Positions 31,809 to 42,520 are shown, counted from the first letter of the stretch. The stretch is DNA of 64,000 nucleotides from Aristolochia californica (GCA_029961685.1 JARWKL010000012.1:4317807-4381806), one strand, 5' to 3'. Translations and numbers: made by a program. Notes: a model not told the origin generated them from the letters alone.

Positions 31809-33591
31809 TTGGGGCGATACTTCAACAGTCTCTCCACCCCATTGCCTACTTCAGCCACCAACTTGCTGTTCATCTCCATAAGTTACCACTCTATGAAAGG
31901 GAGTTAATTGGCCTAGCAAAGGCAGTCAGTCATTGGAGGCCATATATATAGGGCCGCTTCTTTATCATCCGAACAGACCACTGCAGTTTGAAATTTCAGT
32001 TGGAGCAACGTATCACAACTTCTCCACAACAACATTGGATTACAAAGCTCATGGGATATGATTTTACTGTGGAACACAAGGCAGGGGCCTTGAACAAAGT
32101 GGCAGATGCCCTATCCCGTAAATCAGAAGAGCCAGTGCAAATTGCTGCCATTACTCACCCCACGCCACTATTGCTGGATTCAATCAAGGAGGTCCACCAA
32201 CGTACACTTGAAATGCAGGAGTTAGCCAAAAAAATTGCAGAGGGCACCATGTCTTCCCATTGGTCAATTCATGATCATATCATTTTATACAAGCACCACA
32301 TCTATTTATCATGACAATTTCCCTTGATAGCCATGGTAGTTTCAGCATACCATGAGAGTGCCCATGAGGGCCTCCTCAAAACATTGCAGAGACTACAAGG
32401 GGATTTTTATTGGGAAGGGATGAAATCAAATATTGCCAAGTATGTGGTTGAGTGCCAGGTGAGCCAGAGGAACATGACCGAACATTTAATTCCCACGGGG
32501 ATATTTCAACCACTCAAGCTTCCAACACAGGTTTGGTCCGACATTTTTATGAATTTCATTGAAGGACTTCCTAAGGCTTCCGACAAGTCTATTATTTTTG
32601 TGGTGGTTGATTGGTTTTCTAAATATGCACACTTTATTCCATTGGAGCATCCGTATACAGCAGCAAAGGTCGCTACCATCTTCTTCACAAATATTGTTCA
32701 TCTCCACGGCATTCCGGAATCAATTGCTAGTGATCCGATGTGGTATTTACCAGTCATTTTTGGAGAGAGTTGTTTCGCTTATTTGGTACAAAACTCAAAT
32801 TCTCTTCTGCCTATCATCGGCAAATAGATGGCCAGGCTGAAGAGGTGAACCGCACCATTGAGATATACCTAGGGTGTCTGGTGGGGGACACTCCTAAATG
32901 GTAGGTGGATTGCCTTCCTTGGGCGGACTACTGCTATAATACCTCTTTTCACACAACATTACAGGCCACGCCCTTCCAAATCCTCTATGGCAGGGAGCCC
33001 CCTCGACTACTTTGTATGCTCAAGTGTCCACAAGGGTGGACACAGTGGACCAAGCCCTCATCAATCGTGATCATTTACTATAATCTGCTTCCCTCAGTCT
33101 TTAGCAAGCCCAAGCACGTATAAAATCTTATTAAGATCAGCATCACCGTGATATTCAATACAACCAGGGTGATTTTGTATGGCTGCGTCTCCAGCCCTAT
33201 CGGAAACACTCCATTGTAGGTACTAGGCATAAGCTCTTGCCAAAATATTTTGGCCCCTTCCAGATTCTCCAGCAAGTGGGACAGGTAGCGGATAAACTCC
33301 ATCTACCTCCAGAGTCCAAGCTTCATGACCTCTTTCATGTTTCCGTGCTAAAGCCGTTAAAGGGTCCAACAACACTATCCATACCTGCTTTACCCTCTAT
33401 TGAAGATGGTAAAGTTGATCTCACTCCTCACAAAATCTTGAGTGCTCGACAGCTAGATGACCGAAGAGAACTTCTGGTTCAATGGACCCACTCGAATGCT
33501 ATAGAGGCTACATGGGAAAATCTAGCAGTCTTTAAGCACGTCTACCCTACATTTGAGCTTGCAGACAAGCTCTTTCTCCAAGGGGGAGTGA
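31809..33591 (+). pseudogene. pol: Gypsy L pol fragment (RNase H, integrase, chromodomain-like tail)
   Basis: Starts mid RNase H at the edge of J (IGAILQQSLHPIAYFSHQL), continues FIIRTDHCSLKFQLEQRITT and NKVADALSRKSEE, then integrase zinc region (HESAHEGLLKTL ... CQVSQRN, where the first Cys of the second pair is Ser), FMNFIEGLP where the catalytic Asp is Asn, and ESIASD. After about 32740 the frame collapses. The last frame (33237-33608) gives PKYFGPFQILQQVGQVADKL, FHVSVLKPLKGP and FKHVYPTFELADKLFLQGG. Confidence 0.87.
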
Positions 33592-34084
33592 TGTTATGGA
33601 CTCCATAGCAGGACGAGTCATCCAGAGGCGATGTGGATGAGTTGGTGACTCAAGGGAGCAATGAGGTACCTAGGCCTTTTATATAGGCATTATATGTTCT
33701 TTATTTCCTTGTTGAGAATAGGAAGCCACAAATGGCATTATTGTAATAATATGTAGCTAGAACTCTGGCATGATGACCTTATAAGGTTAATGCAAATGAG
33801 AAGGTAAGCAAAAAATTAATCAAGGATCTGAGTTCTCCTCTAACTTACCAGTGTCGGTGTTCCCCTGGAACCCAAGGTGCAGGTTTCCCTTCGAAGAGCC
33901 TCAGTATCCCTCTCATCCCCTCACCATCGAAGATCATCCTCCTTCCTCGTCTATTCCATTGTTCTTCCCAAATTCATAATCATAGGTAGGCCAAAAAGAT
34001 CTCGACGGCCTGGTTTTGCCCCCGAATTGCAAGAAGATCTCTCCCATCGTCGAATCACTCGGTCCATGGTTAGAGACCATAACA
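33592..34084 (+). repeat. 3' LTR of gypsy L
   Basis: 493 bp, TGTTATGGACTCCATAGC to GAGACCATAACA, after the purine tract AAGGGGGAGTGA. Same family as the O LTR (3800-4284). It is followed directly by copia M with CTCAG, probably the right-hand TSD; the left partner is lost. Confidence 0.85.
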
Positions 34085-34853
34085 CTCAGTGTTATGGGAT
34101 AGATTATGAGGAGACTTTCTCTCCAGTTGCAAAACTGAACTCGCTACGTATCATCCTCTCTATTGTTGCTAACTCATCTTGGTCAGTATATCAGCTCGAT
34201 GTAAAAAATGCATTTTTAAATGGTGATATAAGCGAAAACATTTATATGGTCCAACTACCAGGATATGTGGTTGAGGGGGATTCCATATGCCGGTTAAAGA
34301 AATATTTATATGGGCTTAAACAGTCCCCTCGGTTGATAAATTCAGTCAAGCGCTTCTATGATTTGGCTTTTATAGGTGCTCCGTTGATCACTTAGTATAT
34401 GTTAAAGATACTATAAAAGGGAAGATATTATTGGTCGTGTATGTTGATGATATTATCTTGACTGGAAATGATGCTCATAGTATACAAGAAGTGAAGAATA
34501 TGATATGTAAAGAGTTCAAGACTAAAGATTTGGGTAAGCTCAAATATTTTCTGGGTATAGAAGTCCTTCAGTTAAATCATGGAATAGTATTGTCTAAAAA
34601 AATACATCTTAGATCTTCTTGAAGAAACAGGAATGAAGGGTAGTAGACCAGTTGATACACCTATGGATGCAAATGAAAAATTGTATGCCACAACTGGAGA
34701 ACATGTAGACACTGGAAAATATCAAAGACTTGTGGGAAAAGTGATATGTCTCACAGTAACCAGGCCAGATATATCATATGTTGTGAGTGTGGTAAGCCAA
34801 TTCATGCACAAACCACAAATTACTCACTGTCAAGCATTGGAGAGAATACTATG
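34085..34853 (+). pseudogene. pol: Copia M reverse transcriptase, interrupted by element C
   Basis: Close relative of Cop1. Starts inside RT at CYGIDYEETFSPVAKLN, then YQLDVKNAFLNGDISENIYM, LYGLKQSPR (deletion and frameshift after this), VVYVDDIILTGNDA, LGIEVLQLNHGI, a frame change, and VDTPMDANEKL ... QITHCQALERIL, where element C is inserted. Upstream pol is missing because gypsy L is inserted there. Confidence 0.9.
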
Positions 34854-35151
34854 TGATATGCCCGGATCTAACACAGGGAGGAAGACGATGAATAGGAAGG
34901 ATCGATGTGAGGTTTTGAGCTTTTGAATGAGCTCCCCCTTAGGTCTTGTGAGAGGGAGAACCTGACCTCGTTTAATCTACTGTTTAATCTACTGAAATTT
35001 ATTTTCCCATTCATTACCTTACGATGCATACAAATAGTTCACGCCAACAAGAGTTTAGGCAAAAATTACAAAAATGCCCCTGAGGTATATTTAAACCCAA
35101 ATAGAATAAAACAGAAAATAAACTAAATGACTACTTAACTGACTCAGTCAG
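34854..35151 (-). repeat. 3' LTR of element C, inner part diverged
   Basis: Matches the right LTR closely from TGATATGCCCGG (plus strand) for about 298 bases to GACTCAGTCAGGGT, then differs (GAGTTCGCTCTGTGAGTCG versus AATTGACTCAGCCATGG). The expected inner end CCATAACA is absent, so this LTR is truncated or rearranged at its 5' end in element direction. Confidence 0.85.
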
Positions 35152-35202
35152 GGTGAGTTCGCTCTGTGAGTCGTAGGTTAGGTTCCACCTGAAAAAAAAC
35201 AA

Positions 35203-35210
35203 TTTTTTTT
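35203..35210 (-). other. A8 run at the 3' edge of element C cargo
   Basis: Eight A in element orientation at the end of the cargo, followed shortly by T8 and TTCAGGTGGAA. Same relative place as the A8 in B and A9 in D. Confidence 0.45.
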
Positions 35211-35215
35211 ACTGG

Positions 35216-35530
35216 TCAAGTATTGGAAAGCGTGTCGACTGTCGCTACATCTCGCCCAACAGCAACGCTGCCCTCCCTCAGTCCTAGACTTAGTATTCCA
35301 ATACCACAACCAACCTCCAGAACAATTGCATGGCTCATGAGGGAAGAACTGTCAACTGTTGGGGTACATTCATCTCGGTCATTTGCGTCCTCGCCAAAAC
35401 TATGAAAAAATGCATCCTCCGACATGAATGGTTTCAGATCTAATGTCTTCCCTTCAGGGATAGAGGCACCAGCAGTGCCAACAGTGACAATATGGAAGGA
35501 TACTTCTGCTGAATTGCCTCCAAATTCTCC
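35216..35530 (-). pseudogene. Unidentified cargo in element C
   Basis: C-terminal half of a 198-residue open frame. It reads VGTAGASIPEGKTLDLKPFM and IVLEVGCGIGILSLGLREG. The glycine-rich phrase resembles a Rossmann-type methyltransferase motif, but one motif is not enough for a call. It directly continues the HSP90 piece in frame. Confidence 0.35.
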
Positions 35531-35692
35531 AAATTCAAATACTGAGGTTGTGATGAAAATTACCTCATAGTCCTTCTTGGTGAGCCTCGCAAGGACTGGA
35601 GATTTTTCCAACTGTGCCATGCTAGGCCCAGTAATGTAAAAGATGTTCTGCTGCCCTGGTGTCATTCGAGAAATGTACTGATCCAGTGATGC
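35531..35692 (-). pseudogene. HSP90 (endoplasmin-type) fragment in element C
   Basis: About 54 residues: ASLDQYISRMTPGQQNIFY, then QLEKSPVLARLTKKDYEV and IFITTSVFEF. This is the middle-domain region of HSP90s; the wording SLDQYISRM and LEKSP is closest to the ER-resident form (GRP94/endoplasmin) as I recall it. The intact protein is an ATP-dependent chaperone of about 800 residues; ATPase and dimerisation domains are absent here. Flanking residues in the same frame are unrelated. Confidence 0.75.
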
Positions 35693-35937
35693 TATCATGA
35701 AGGCAGCCTTATACCAAACCATCAATCTATTTGTGAAGATCCTTTGAGTACCCTGATTTATCAATGGGAGCAGAGTCGGAGTAGAGCGCCTTGTCTTCAC
35801 CAGCCAGACCAATCTTGTAAGACCATTTTTTTTATGCCAAGTCTATGGTGTTGTTCCCACGGATCAACATAACTGGGCCACCAACAATTCCAGAAACGGC
35901 CTCTGGTTGTCTTTCATCTGCTAATTTACCAAAATTT
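35693..35937 (-). pseudogene. Unidentified cargo between HSP90 and CBS pieces of element C
   Basis: Reads LADERQPEAVSGIVGGPVML, a TAA, then LVKTRRSTPTLLPLINQGTQ and NRLMVWYKAAFMI. Protein-like composition but no family recognised; one stop and one frame change. Confidence 0.35.
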
Positions 35938-36390
35938 GCTTGAGGTAATCATCCAAAGTGACAACTCCAACAACTTCACCATTGCCATCAACCACCATAG
36001 CCATATGTTTTCCAAGGCGGAACTCATTCAGCAGATTCTAGACCGGCATATTGTCCTACACAAAATAATTCCCTTCAAAAACAGGAAATCTGGACCATGG
36101 ATACTTCATTGTCAAGTCATGTAAAACATGTATTGCAGCATTAGCATCAATGGCAATCACATCTCGTAGATGAGTCATGACCTCTCTCACATGTTTTTGT
36201 CACAAACAAGACATATTTTGTATGATATCCTGCCAAAATACTGCTTCTGAACCATGTAATTCAGTTCCACGTCGCAACAGACCTAAGATCTCATCTCGGG
36301 TCACAGTTGGCTCACTGACTACCTCCACACCCATTAATTTCATTATCTCAACTGACAGAAAGTTGAACATCCTAACTGCAACAATCTCCT
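35938..36390 (-). pseudogene. DUF21/CBS-domain protein fragment in element C
   Basis: Minus-strand reading: MFNFLSVEIMKLMGVEVVSE, TVTRDEILGLLRRGTELHG, an in-frame TGA near 36200, HVREVMTHLRDVIAIDANA, SRFPVFEGNYF, two TAG codons, then NLLNEFRLGKHMAMVVDGNG and EVVGVVTLDDYLKQ. The order DUF21 end, EELKLMLRG-like linker, REVMTP-like CBS1, then LLREFR...MAVVLNEYGG..GIVTLEDV-like CBS2 matches chloroplast or membrane CorC/CNNM-like transporters. The linker between the two CBS motifs is shortened. Intact relatives bind adenosyl ligands through CBS pairs and are linked to divalent-cation transport. Confidence 0.65.
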
Positions 36391-36726
36391 GATGATTCAG
36401 CTCAAACCGTCCCTTTAATTTTCGTATCACCGTTGACCTAGCTCCAACAGCTTTAGAAAGAAGTTTGGCATCTCCAGTTCGGTTGGTCAAGCTATCAACA
36501 TTTGCACACACACTGGCAGCAGTACTGTCAGATTCCACCTTCACATCGGCAACAAGTGCAAGAGGCCTATACACACTGCTGTCCACATTGTCTTTTGTAA
36601 ATTTGGCCGCTGAACCAAACCCAGCAGCATCGATAGCACGCCCATCAGTAGTTTCAGCAGTCAACAATTTATATTGTGTTGTTGTCTACCCGGTTTGGTG
36701 CTGGAAGCTTGTCCCCCCATTTCTTT
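36391..36726 (-). pseudogene. Unidentified cargo in element C
   Basis: Open frame with KFTKDNVDSSVYRPLALVAD and RTGDAKLLSKAVGARSTVI. It looks like true coding sequence by composition, but I do not recognise the family; part may belong to the N-terminal side of the DUF21 protein. Confidence 0.35.
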
Positions 36727-36975
36727 ACAATTTCCAAAAGCTTTCGAACATCTTCTAGGAGCGAAGAATCCATTATCATATCCAAGTGCTGCCACAACTC
36801 TTGGTTCATTGAAGGTCATCCCGGTCTTCACTCTGTCACCAAATGTCTTGTAACAAAAATCTTCAAAATCTGCAAAATCTTTTACAACGTTTTGGCTCAA
36901 CAGGCCTTGATATTTCTTCTCCAGGGCATCAGGAAGATCATAGTAATACAAATGTGCATAAGGAGTGATTCCTCT
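36727..36975 (-). pseudogene. GH1 beta-glucosidase fragment in element C
   Basis: About 83 residues in frame with the preceding GH35 piece: GITPYAHLYYYDLPDALEKK, VVKDFADFEDFCYKTFGDRV, then MTFNEPRVVAALGYDNGFFA. The TFNEP motif contains the family-1 acid/base Glu. Intact enzymes are about 500 residues and hydrolyse beta-glucosides; the nucleophile ENG region is absent. Plant GH1 genes have many introns, but none interrupts this stretch, pointing to a spliced-mRNA origin. Confidence 0.85.
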
Positions 36976-37221
36976 AACATCCACAGTAGTTGAAACTTGC
37001 TCAAGGAGTTTAGTTGCAGTAAGATCAACCTTCTTACCAGTGGCCACATCCGTGAACTGTTCAACTTTCCATACCCATTCGGCCTTACTCGATTTCTTCA
37101 CCGTCAGGGATGATGGAGTTGTAATCTTTGCTGTGTTGTGGACTACTTGCTTAGAGGCAGGAAGAACACTAACAGACCAGCCAGGAAGATGATACTCATT
37201 TCCCCACCCAATTTGGAAATT
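36976..37221 (-). pseudogene. GH35 beta-galactosidase fragment in element C
   Basis: About 82 residues: GWGNEYHLPGWSVSVLPASK, VVHNTAKI, KAEWVWKVEQFTDVATGKKV and LTATKLLEQVSTTVDV. This is the segment of plant cell-wall beta-galactosidases after the catalytic barrel (LPPWSISILPDCK-like, then LLEQ..T.D.TDYLWY-like). It is cut exactly before TDYLWY and joined in frame to the GH1 piece, producing a chimeric 206-residue frame (36661-37281). Confidence 0.75.
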
Positions 37222-37239
37222 GGGTTCCCTCTGTTCTGC

Positions 37240-38227
37240 TGAGAGGTGCTTTGCGAGTGGGAGGTGGTGGTCGGGAGTCACATCCCACCGGACTTGTTTC
37301 CGACGGTGCCGACGGAACCTCCTCCATATCCGGTGGTGAAGGGTAGCCCTTTGGGGCTTCGCCGCTGTGGATTTTTCGTGACAGAGGGCTTAGAATACCC
37401 TTCCGATGTCCCCATATCGTCGTCACCGCTATTTAGCTTTGGATATCCTTGCGCGAAAATCTTGAATTTTTCTGAAGCATGGTCCAAATCTCCGTCGCCG
37501 CGGTTCGGCCTTGTATTTCCTTGCAAGGAAATCTTGGATTTTTTGAAGTATGACCTCTCTACCCGTTCAGATATGAGGTTTCCCCCAAATCTTCCGCAGG
37601 GCCTTCGGCTGGCAAATGGGACAAAATTTTGGATTTTTCCGGTCCATGGCCTGTTGCCCTGGCCGAGACAACTTCTGCTACTTTCTTTCACGTACATCCT
37701 GCTCGGAGATTTCAGGTCGTGTGACCTTTTCTACGGAAGCCAATTGCTTCCTTGCAAGCGTCGTCATTTCGGAAGGACGAATAGAAGAAGGGTTGATTGC
37801 GCCCTTCTGTGGTGCGGGAAGAATTTCTGCTGTTCGTGAGAAGGGAATTTGGGAGGTCAAACCCAAATCAGCCAGGATCGACGAAGGTGGTGCTGAATAC
37901 CCTTCCGATTGCGGAATAGCGGAGGCCCCGATGTCGAATGTTGCCACCGCTAGAGAGACAGTGCGATCGCTGAAGTTTTTGACCACCGACATCCATTTGG
38001 GTCTCCTGCCCATCCGAGGTAGAGCCCGAAAAAAGCTGCTGGAGAGACAGAGCCAGTTTCTTTCGTGCAAAAATTTATTTAGTGTAATCTGCTCATCATT
38101 CCCGCATTCTCTCCCCAATCTGGAAGAGAGGTGTCCTCGCCCATGCTCTTTCCATTTCTCTGTCCACCGACCTCCATTCATGGAAGGACAGTTCTCTTTC
38201 CATCGCCATCCATTCGTCTTGGCTCAT
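37240..38227 (-). pseudogene. gag-like leader of element C
   Basis: An ATG ten bases inside the primer site opens MSQDEWMAMERELSFHEW, about 43 codons, ending in two stops. Other frames then carry protein-like text: a 167-residue frame (37678-38181) with ILADLGLTSQIPFSRTAEIL and LARKQLASVEKVTRPEI, and a 139-residue frame (37278-37697) with NPQRRSPKGLPFTTGYGGGS. Counterparts exist in A and B. It is probably one ancestral gag-like protein, now frame-broken. Confidence 0.5.
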
Positions 38228-38236
38228 CGTGTTCCC

Positions 38237-38248
38237 GCTCTGATACCA
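38237..38248 (-). promoter_or_regulatory. Primer-binding site of element C
   Basis: GCTCTGATACCA, perfect initiator-tRNA complement, three bases inside the 5' LTR. Confidence 0.88.
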
Positions 38249-38251
38249 AGG

Positions 38252-38609
38252 TGATATGCCCGGATCTAACACAGGGAGGACTACGATGAATAGGAAGGAT
38301 CGTTGTGAGGTTTTGAGCTTTTGAAGGAGCTCCCCCTTAGGTCTACTAAGAGGGAGAACCTGACCTCGTTTAATCTACTGTTTAACCTACTGAAATTTTC
38401 TTTTCCCATTCATTACCTTACGATGAATACAAATAGTTCACGCCAACAAGAGTTTAGGCAAAATTAAAAAAAATGCCCCTGAGGCATATTTAAACCCAAA
38501 TAGCATAAAATAGAAAATAAACTAAATGACTACTTAATTGACTCAGTCAGGGTAATTGACTCAGCCATGGTGTCTCAGCCTGACTTGGCTCACTATTTGG
38601 TCCATAACA
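38252..38609 (-). repeat. 5' LTR of element C
   Basis: 358 bp. In element direction it begins TGTTATGGACCAAATAGT and ends CCGGGCATATCA. Confidence 0.9.
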
Positions 38610-39155
38610 CTATGATACTTAAAAGGTGCTCCAGAAAGAGGATTGCTATATAAACAACATGGTCACTTCAATATAGTAGGCTTCTCAAATGCAGATTGGG
38701 CTAGATCACCCAATGATAGAAAATCTACGTTTGGGTATTGTACCCTTGTTGGGGGGAACTTGGTCACATGGAAAATCAAAAAGCAAAACGAGGTTTCAAG
38801 ATCTAGTGTTGAAGCAGAATACCGAGCTATGGCCCACACTGTAAGTGAAATTTTATGGATAAAGACTCTTCTTACAAAATTGGGATTTTATAAAGGAGGC
38901 TCTATGGGCCTACATTGTGATAATCAAGCAATTATTCAAATTATATCAAATCCAGTCGTCCATGAAAGAACTAAACATATTGAAGTGGATTATCATTTTA
39001 TACGGGAAAAGGTTCAAGCAGGAATAATTTCTCTTAAGTATGTTTCATCTCAGGAGACATTAGCTGATATCCTCACCAAACCGGTAATATCCAAAATTCT
39101 TTCTTATGTAGGTGGCAAGCTGGGTATTTATGATGTATTTTCTCCTCCAACTTGA
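38610..39155 (+). pseudogene. pol: Copia M RNase H
   Basis: Continues the copia frame after element C: YLKGAPERGLLYKQHGHFN, FSNADWARSPNDRKSTFGYC, SSVEAEYRAMAHTVSEILW, CDNQAIIQIISNPVVHERTK, DILTKPVISK and [10 protein letters not shown]. The 170-residue frame is open to its natural end. The first Asp region reads SNADWA where relatives have SDVDWA. Confidence 0.92.
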
Positions 39156-39162
39156 GGGGGAG

Positions 39163-39543
39163 TGTTGGAAGATGGGCTCAAGCCCACAAGCTCAAGGCTA
39201 GAAGCCCACAAGTCAAAGGAGTGGCAAAGTGGTTATTTATGGTATGTTCCATAAGGATGGCATGAAGATGTAAATACATTGTCTTAGTATGTCTTTTAAT
39301 CTATTGAGTTGTAACCCGACAGGCTTTGTAACACTATAAATAAGAGCATTGGCTAAGAGGTAAGGCATTCAAGCTTTTTCCTCTCTTTGAAAAACGTCCA
39401 GCTACCCTCTCTTCTCCCTTGACACATTGTCTCATTCCCTTAATCCAAACTCTCCTCTCTAACATCCTTCTCTTTTCTCCCTCTTCTCTCCTTCTTCTTC
39501 CACGTTAACCTAGAGTCATTCTCATGGGGTACTAACTTCTATA
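39163..39543 (+). repeat. 3' LTR of copia M
   Basis: About 381 bp, TGTTGGAAGATGGGC to TACTAACTTCTATA, after CTTGAGGGGGAG. Same family as Cop1 LTRs, with several indels. Gypsy N RT begins immediately after it, so M was inserted in N. Confidence 0.87.
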
Positions 39544-40519
39544 TTTTTCAAAGTCACATGTCACCTATCTCAGCCATATTATATCCATGCCAGGGTCACT
39601 GTTGATCCTAAGATGATTCAAGCAGTTAACAATAGGCCACAACCTCATAATAGCTCAGCTTTGAGAGGATTTTTGGGCCTAGCCAGATACTACCACAAAT
39701 TCATCCAAAATTATGGGCCCTTGGCAGCACCATTGACCAGTCTCCTCAAGAAAAATTCCTTTATTTGGAATGATGAAGCCACACAGTCCTTCCAAGCCTC
39801 AAACTAGCTCTCGCCTCCACACCCGTACTACAACTTCCCAATTTTGAGGACTTATTTGTGGTCGAGTGCTACGCATCTTGTGGGGGCATAGGGGCCGTCT
39901 AACAACAGCACTCCCACCCCATTGTATATTTTAGTAGGCAGTTGGCATAACAACACCACAAATTGGCAACGTATGAACGGGAATTAATCGGTTTGGCCAA
40001 GGTTGTCCAACACTGGTGACCTTACTTATGGGGTTGTGCATTTCTCATTTGCACTGATCATTAAAGCCTTAAATTTTTACTTGAACAGTGACTCACTACT
40101 TCTCCACAGTAGCATTGGATCAATAAGTTGATGGGATTTGATTTTTTGGTGGAGTACCACTCTGGGAGATTAAACAAGGCCGCAAATGCCTTGTCACGGC
40201 GTTTGGAGAACCATCAGCTCATCTATGCTATCAGCCAACCTCGTTTCCTCATATTAGACTTGGTTAGGGAGGCACATGCCACTATTACTACCCTATAGAA
40301 GCTGCACAAAAACATTACAGAGGGGACGATGGATTCTAAGTGGTCTATCCAGGATTCACTTATTTTCTACAATATGCGGATATATATACCACACACTTCC
40401 AAGTTGGTTGCAGCAATCCTCTCTACCTACCATGACAGCACTCATGAAGGCATCCAGAAAATATTGCATTGCACTCTGGTAGATTTCTATTGGTAGGCCA
40501 TGAAAACCACCATTGCAAT
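39544..40519 (+). pseudogene. pol: Gypsy N RT/RNase H fragment, left half
   Basis: Starts SKSHVTYLSHIISMPGVTVD (RT end), then FLGLARYYHKFIQNYGPLAA and LLKKNSFIWNDEATQSF. After a TAG near 39805 the RNase H continues in several frames with many stops (LPNFEDLFVVECY-like, LTTSPQQHWINKLMGFDF-like) to the start of integrase (FYWXAMKTTIA). Interrupted by F at 40519. Confidence 0.8.
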
Positions 40520-41442
40520 TGTAAGGATCCCTGGTCATAGATCGTGTAACACTGCATGGGACGGATAGATCCAGCGCTGAGAGAGAAGCTCTTCCACATC
40601 TGTTCTGGTGCTGGTTGTAGACAAAACCCTCCCTAGATTACTCGACCCGGTCTGAATAGCAGCCACTTGCTGTTCTCAGCTGGGAGTGGGTATTAACCCA
40701 CATGTGTGCTCGTTTAGCAGGGGAAGCCGTAGACTGCTGGGCTTGGCTAGATCTGGGCAGCACCACCCTTCTGCTCTCGGTGGAAATGGGTAGCCACCAA
40801 TGTTATGCTCAGCTATAGAACAACAGTGGACTGCTGGGCTTGGTGAGATCTGAACAGCAGTACCCTGCTGTTCTTGGCGGAAAACCGGGCAGCACCTCGC
40901 TGGTCGGCTGGCTAAAAAATGAACAACTGTACCTGCTCTGTTCGCTGGAAGGGGGCTGTAACCTCCTTGCTCTTTCTCGACTAAAACAGAACAATACCAC
41001 ACCACATTGCTCGTCGGAATGAAACGGTAAGCCCTGCTCTACTGTAAGACAAATTGAACAACAACACTTGAAACCAGTGAACAGGTCCGTGCTGCTATTC
41101 TGGGTTGGACTTCTGTAAAACGAAAGCAAAAGGGGTGAAGAAGAAGAGATCAGAGGGATAACTAGAGCTCAATGGGGAACTCCAACCCTAAGTTCGTCAA
41201 GGAGAAATTGAGATCCTGTTTTTGGCAAAAATAACACTTGTCTCTTCATATTCCATCTTCCCTCCTACATATGCTTGATGCGAACCATAGTTTAGGGCAA
41301 AAATTACAAGAATGCCCCTGAGGCATATTTACTCCTAACTGAAATAAAAATAGAAATATAAACTAAAGGACTCAGTACTTAGTACTCAGTCGGTCAGCCA
41401 CGGTGCCGCTGAGTTACACGGCTCGCTATCGAGTTCATAACA
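40520..41442 (-). repeat. 3' LTR of gypsy F
   Basis: 923 bp, plus-strand TGTAAGGATCCCTGGTC to GTTCATAACA. Rich in AACAGCAG/GAACAACA phrases. It is about 55 bp longer than the 5' LTR because of internal insertions around 40830-40900. Confidence 0.85.
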
Positions 41443-42520
41443 TCATTCTCCCCCTAGAGAAAGAGCTTGTCCTCAAGCTCGAAGGTAGGATAGGCCCTGA
41501 GAAATGTCTCCACATCTTCCCATGTGGCCGTCACTGCATCTGTGTTAGTCCACTGGATGATAACTACCCACTTGTTATGAAGTTGGTGGGCTTGCAAGGC
41601 TGTGGCTGGAGAGAAAATAACACGCCCCTCCTTTACTGGTGGTAAGAACAGAAGCGGAGAGAAAATAACACGCCCCTCCTTTACTGGTGCTAGACCATGA
41701 AGGTTTTGAGGAGGGAAACATGAAAGACGTTGTGAAATTGAGCGTCTGGTGGAAGTTGCAGCTGGTATGCCTCTTGGCCAATGCGCTGGAGAACCAAAAA
41801 GGGGCCAAAGAATTTTGGAGATAGCTTGTGGCGGGGGCCAAACAGAGACTGTTGACGGTAGGGTTGGAAGTGAAGCCACAAATATTCACCAGGTTGTACG
41901 TCACATCGTGATGGCCCTTGTCATAGTAGGATTTCATCCTGGCCTGAGTGTTCTGGAGACGTTGGGTGGCTGCTAGAAGTACCTGACCACGGTCCAGTAG
42001 TGCCTAGTCAAGGGTGTCAACTCGGGTGGAATCGGCATATAGGACAGCAACCTGGGCAGATCTCTATCATAGAGGACCTTGAATGGCGTGGCTTGCAAGG
42101 GAGTATGGAAGGACATACTGTAGAAATATTCAACCCAAGCGAGCCATTCCAGCCACCATTGCGGGCGGTTGCCCACAAAGCACCGTAAGTACATTTCCAC
42201 CGTGTGGTTAACAACCACAGTCTACCCATCGGATTGCGGGTGATAAGAAGAGGAAAATTTCAGCTTTTTACCGCATAATCGAAAGAACTCTCTCCAAATG
42301 TGACTGGTGAAGTCCGCATCACGATCGTTCACAATGGACTCTGGAATGCCATGCAAATGAACAATATTGTCAAAACAAATTTGAGCGATGTGTGATACGG
42401 ATGAGCCAAAGGGATAAAGTGAGCATACTTTGAGAATCTGTCAACCACCACTAATAGGACGGATTTTTCAAAAGCTTTGGGAAAGCCATCAATGAAGTCC
42501 ATAGATAGATCAGCCCAAAC
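41443..42520 (-). pseudogene. pol: Gypsy F integrase C-terminus and chromodomain-like tail
   Basis: Frames give HSHIRYNPGEYLW-like text, [50 protein letters not shown] and ATWEDVETFLRAYPTFELED. A tandem duplication around 41600-41690 repeats a GAGAAAATAACACGCCCCTCC unit. The integrase core (MDFIDGFPK-like, FSKYAHFIPLAHPY-like) is spread over frames with stops. Confidence 0.8.

Larger units (their letters stand above)
34854..38609 (-). mobile_element. Element C: gene-capturing LTR retrotransposon with multi-gene cargo, TSD CTATG
   Basis: 3756 bp inserted in copia M, bracketed by CTATG at 34849-34853 and 38610-38614; removing it rejoins the copia RNase H reading. On the minus strand: 5' LTR 38252-38609, perfect primer site, gag-like leader, then fragments of a GH35 enzyme, a GH1 enzyme, a DUF21/CBS protein and an HSP90, with unidentified pieces between, an A8 run, and a 3' LTR starting near 35151 and ending 34854. 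No gag capsid or pol domain is visible. The clear TSD proves that the unit moved as a whole. Confidence 0.9.

Noticed and set aside
35216..37281. Resident host operon-like gene cluster (GH1, HSP90, CBS)
   Set aside because: The whole segment is inside an LTR pair with a CTATG duplication; the pieces are partial, intronless and broken, so they are cargo rather than a native cluster.
37616..38254. 212-codon plus-strand frame in element C
   Set aside because: It is antisense to the gag-like leader that has counterparts in A and B, crosses the primer site and LTR edge, and has no recognised domain.
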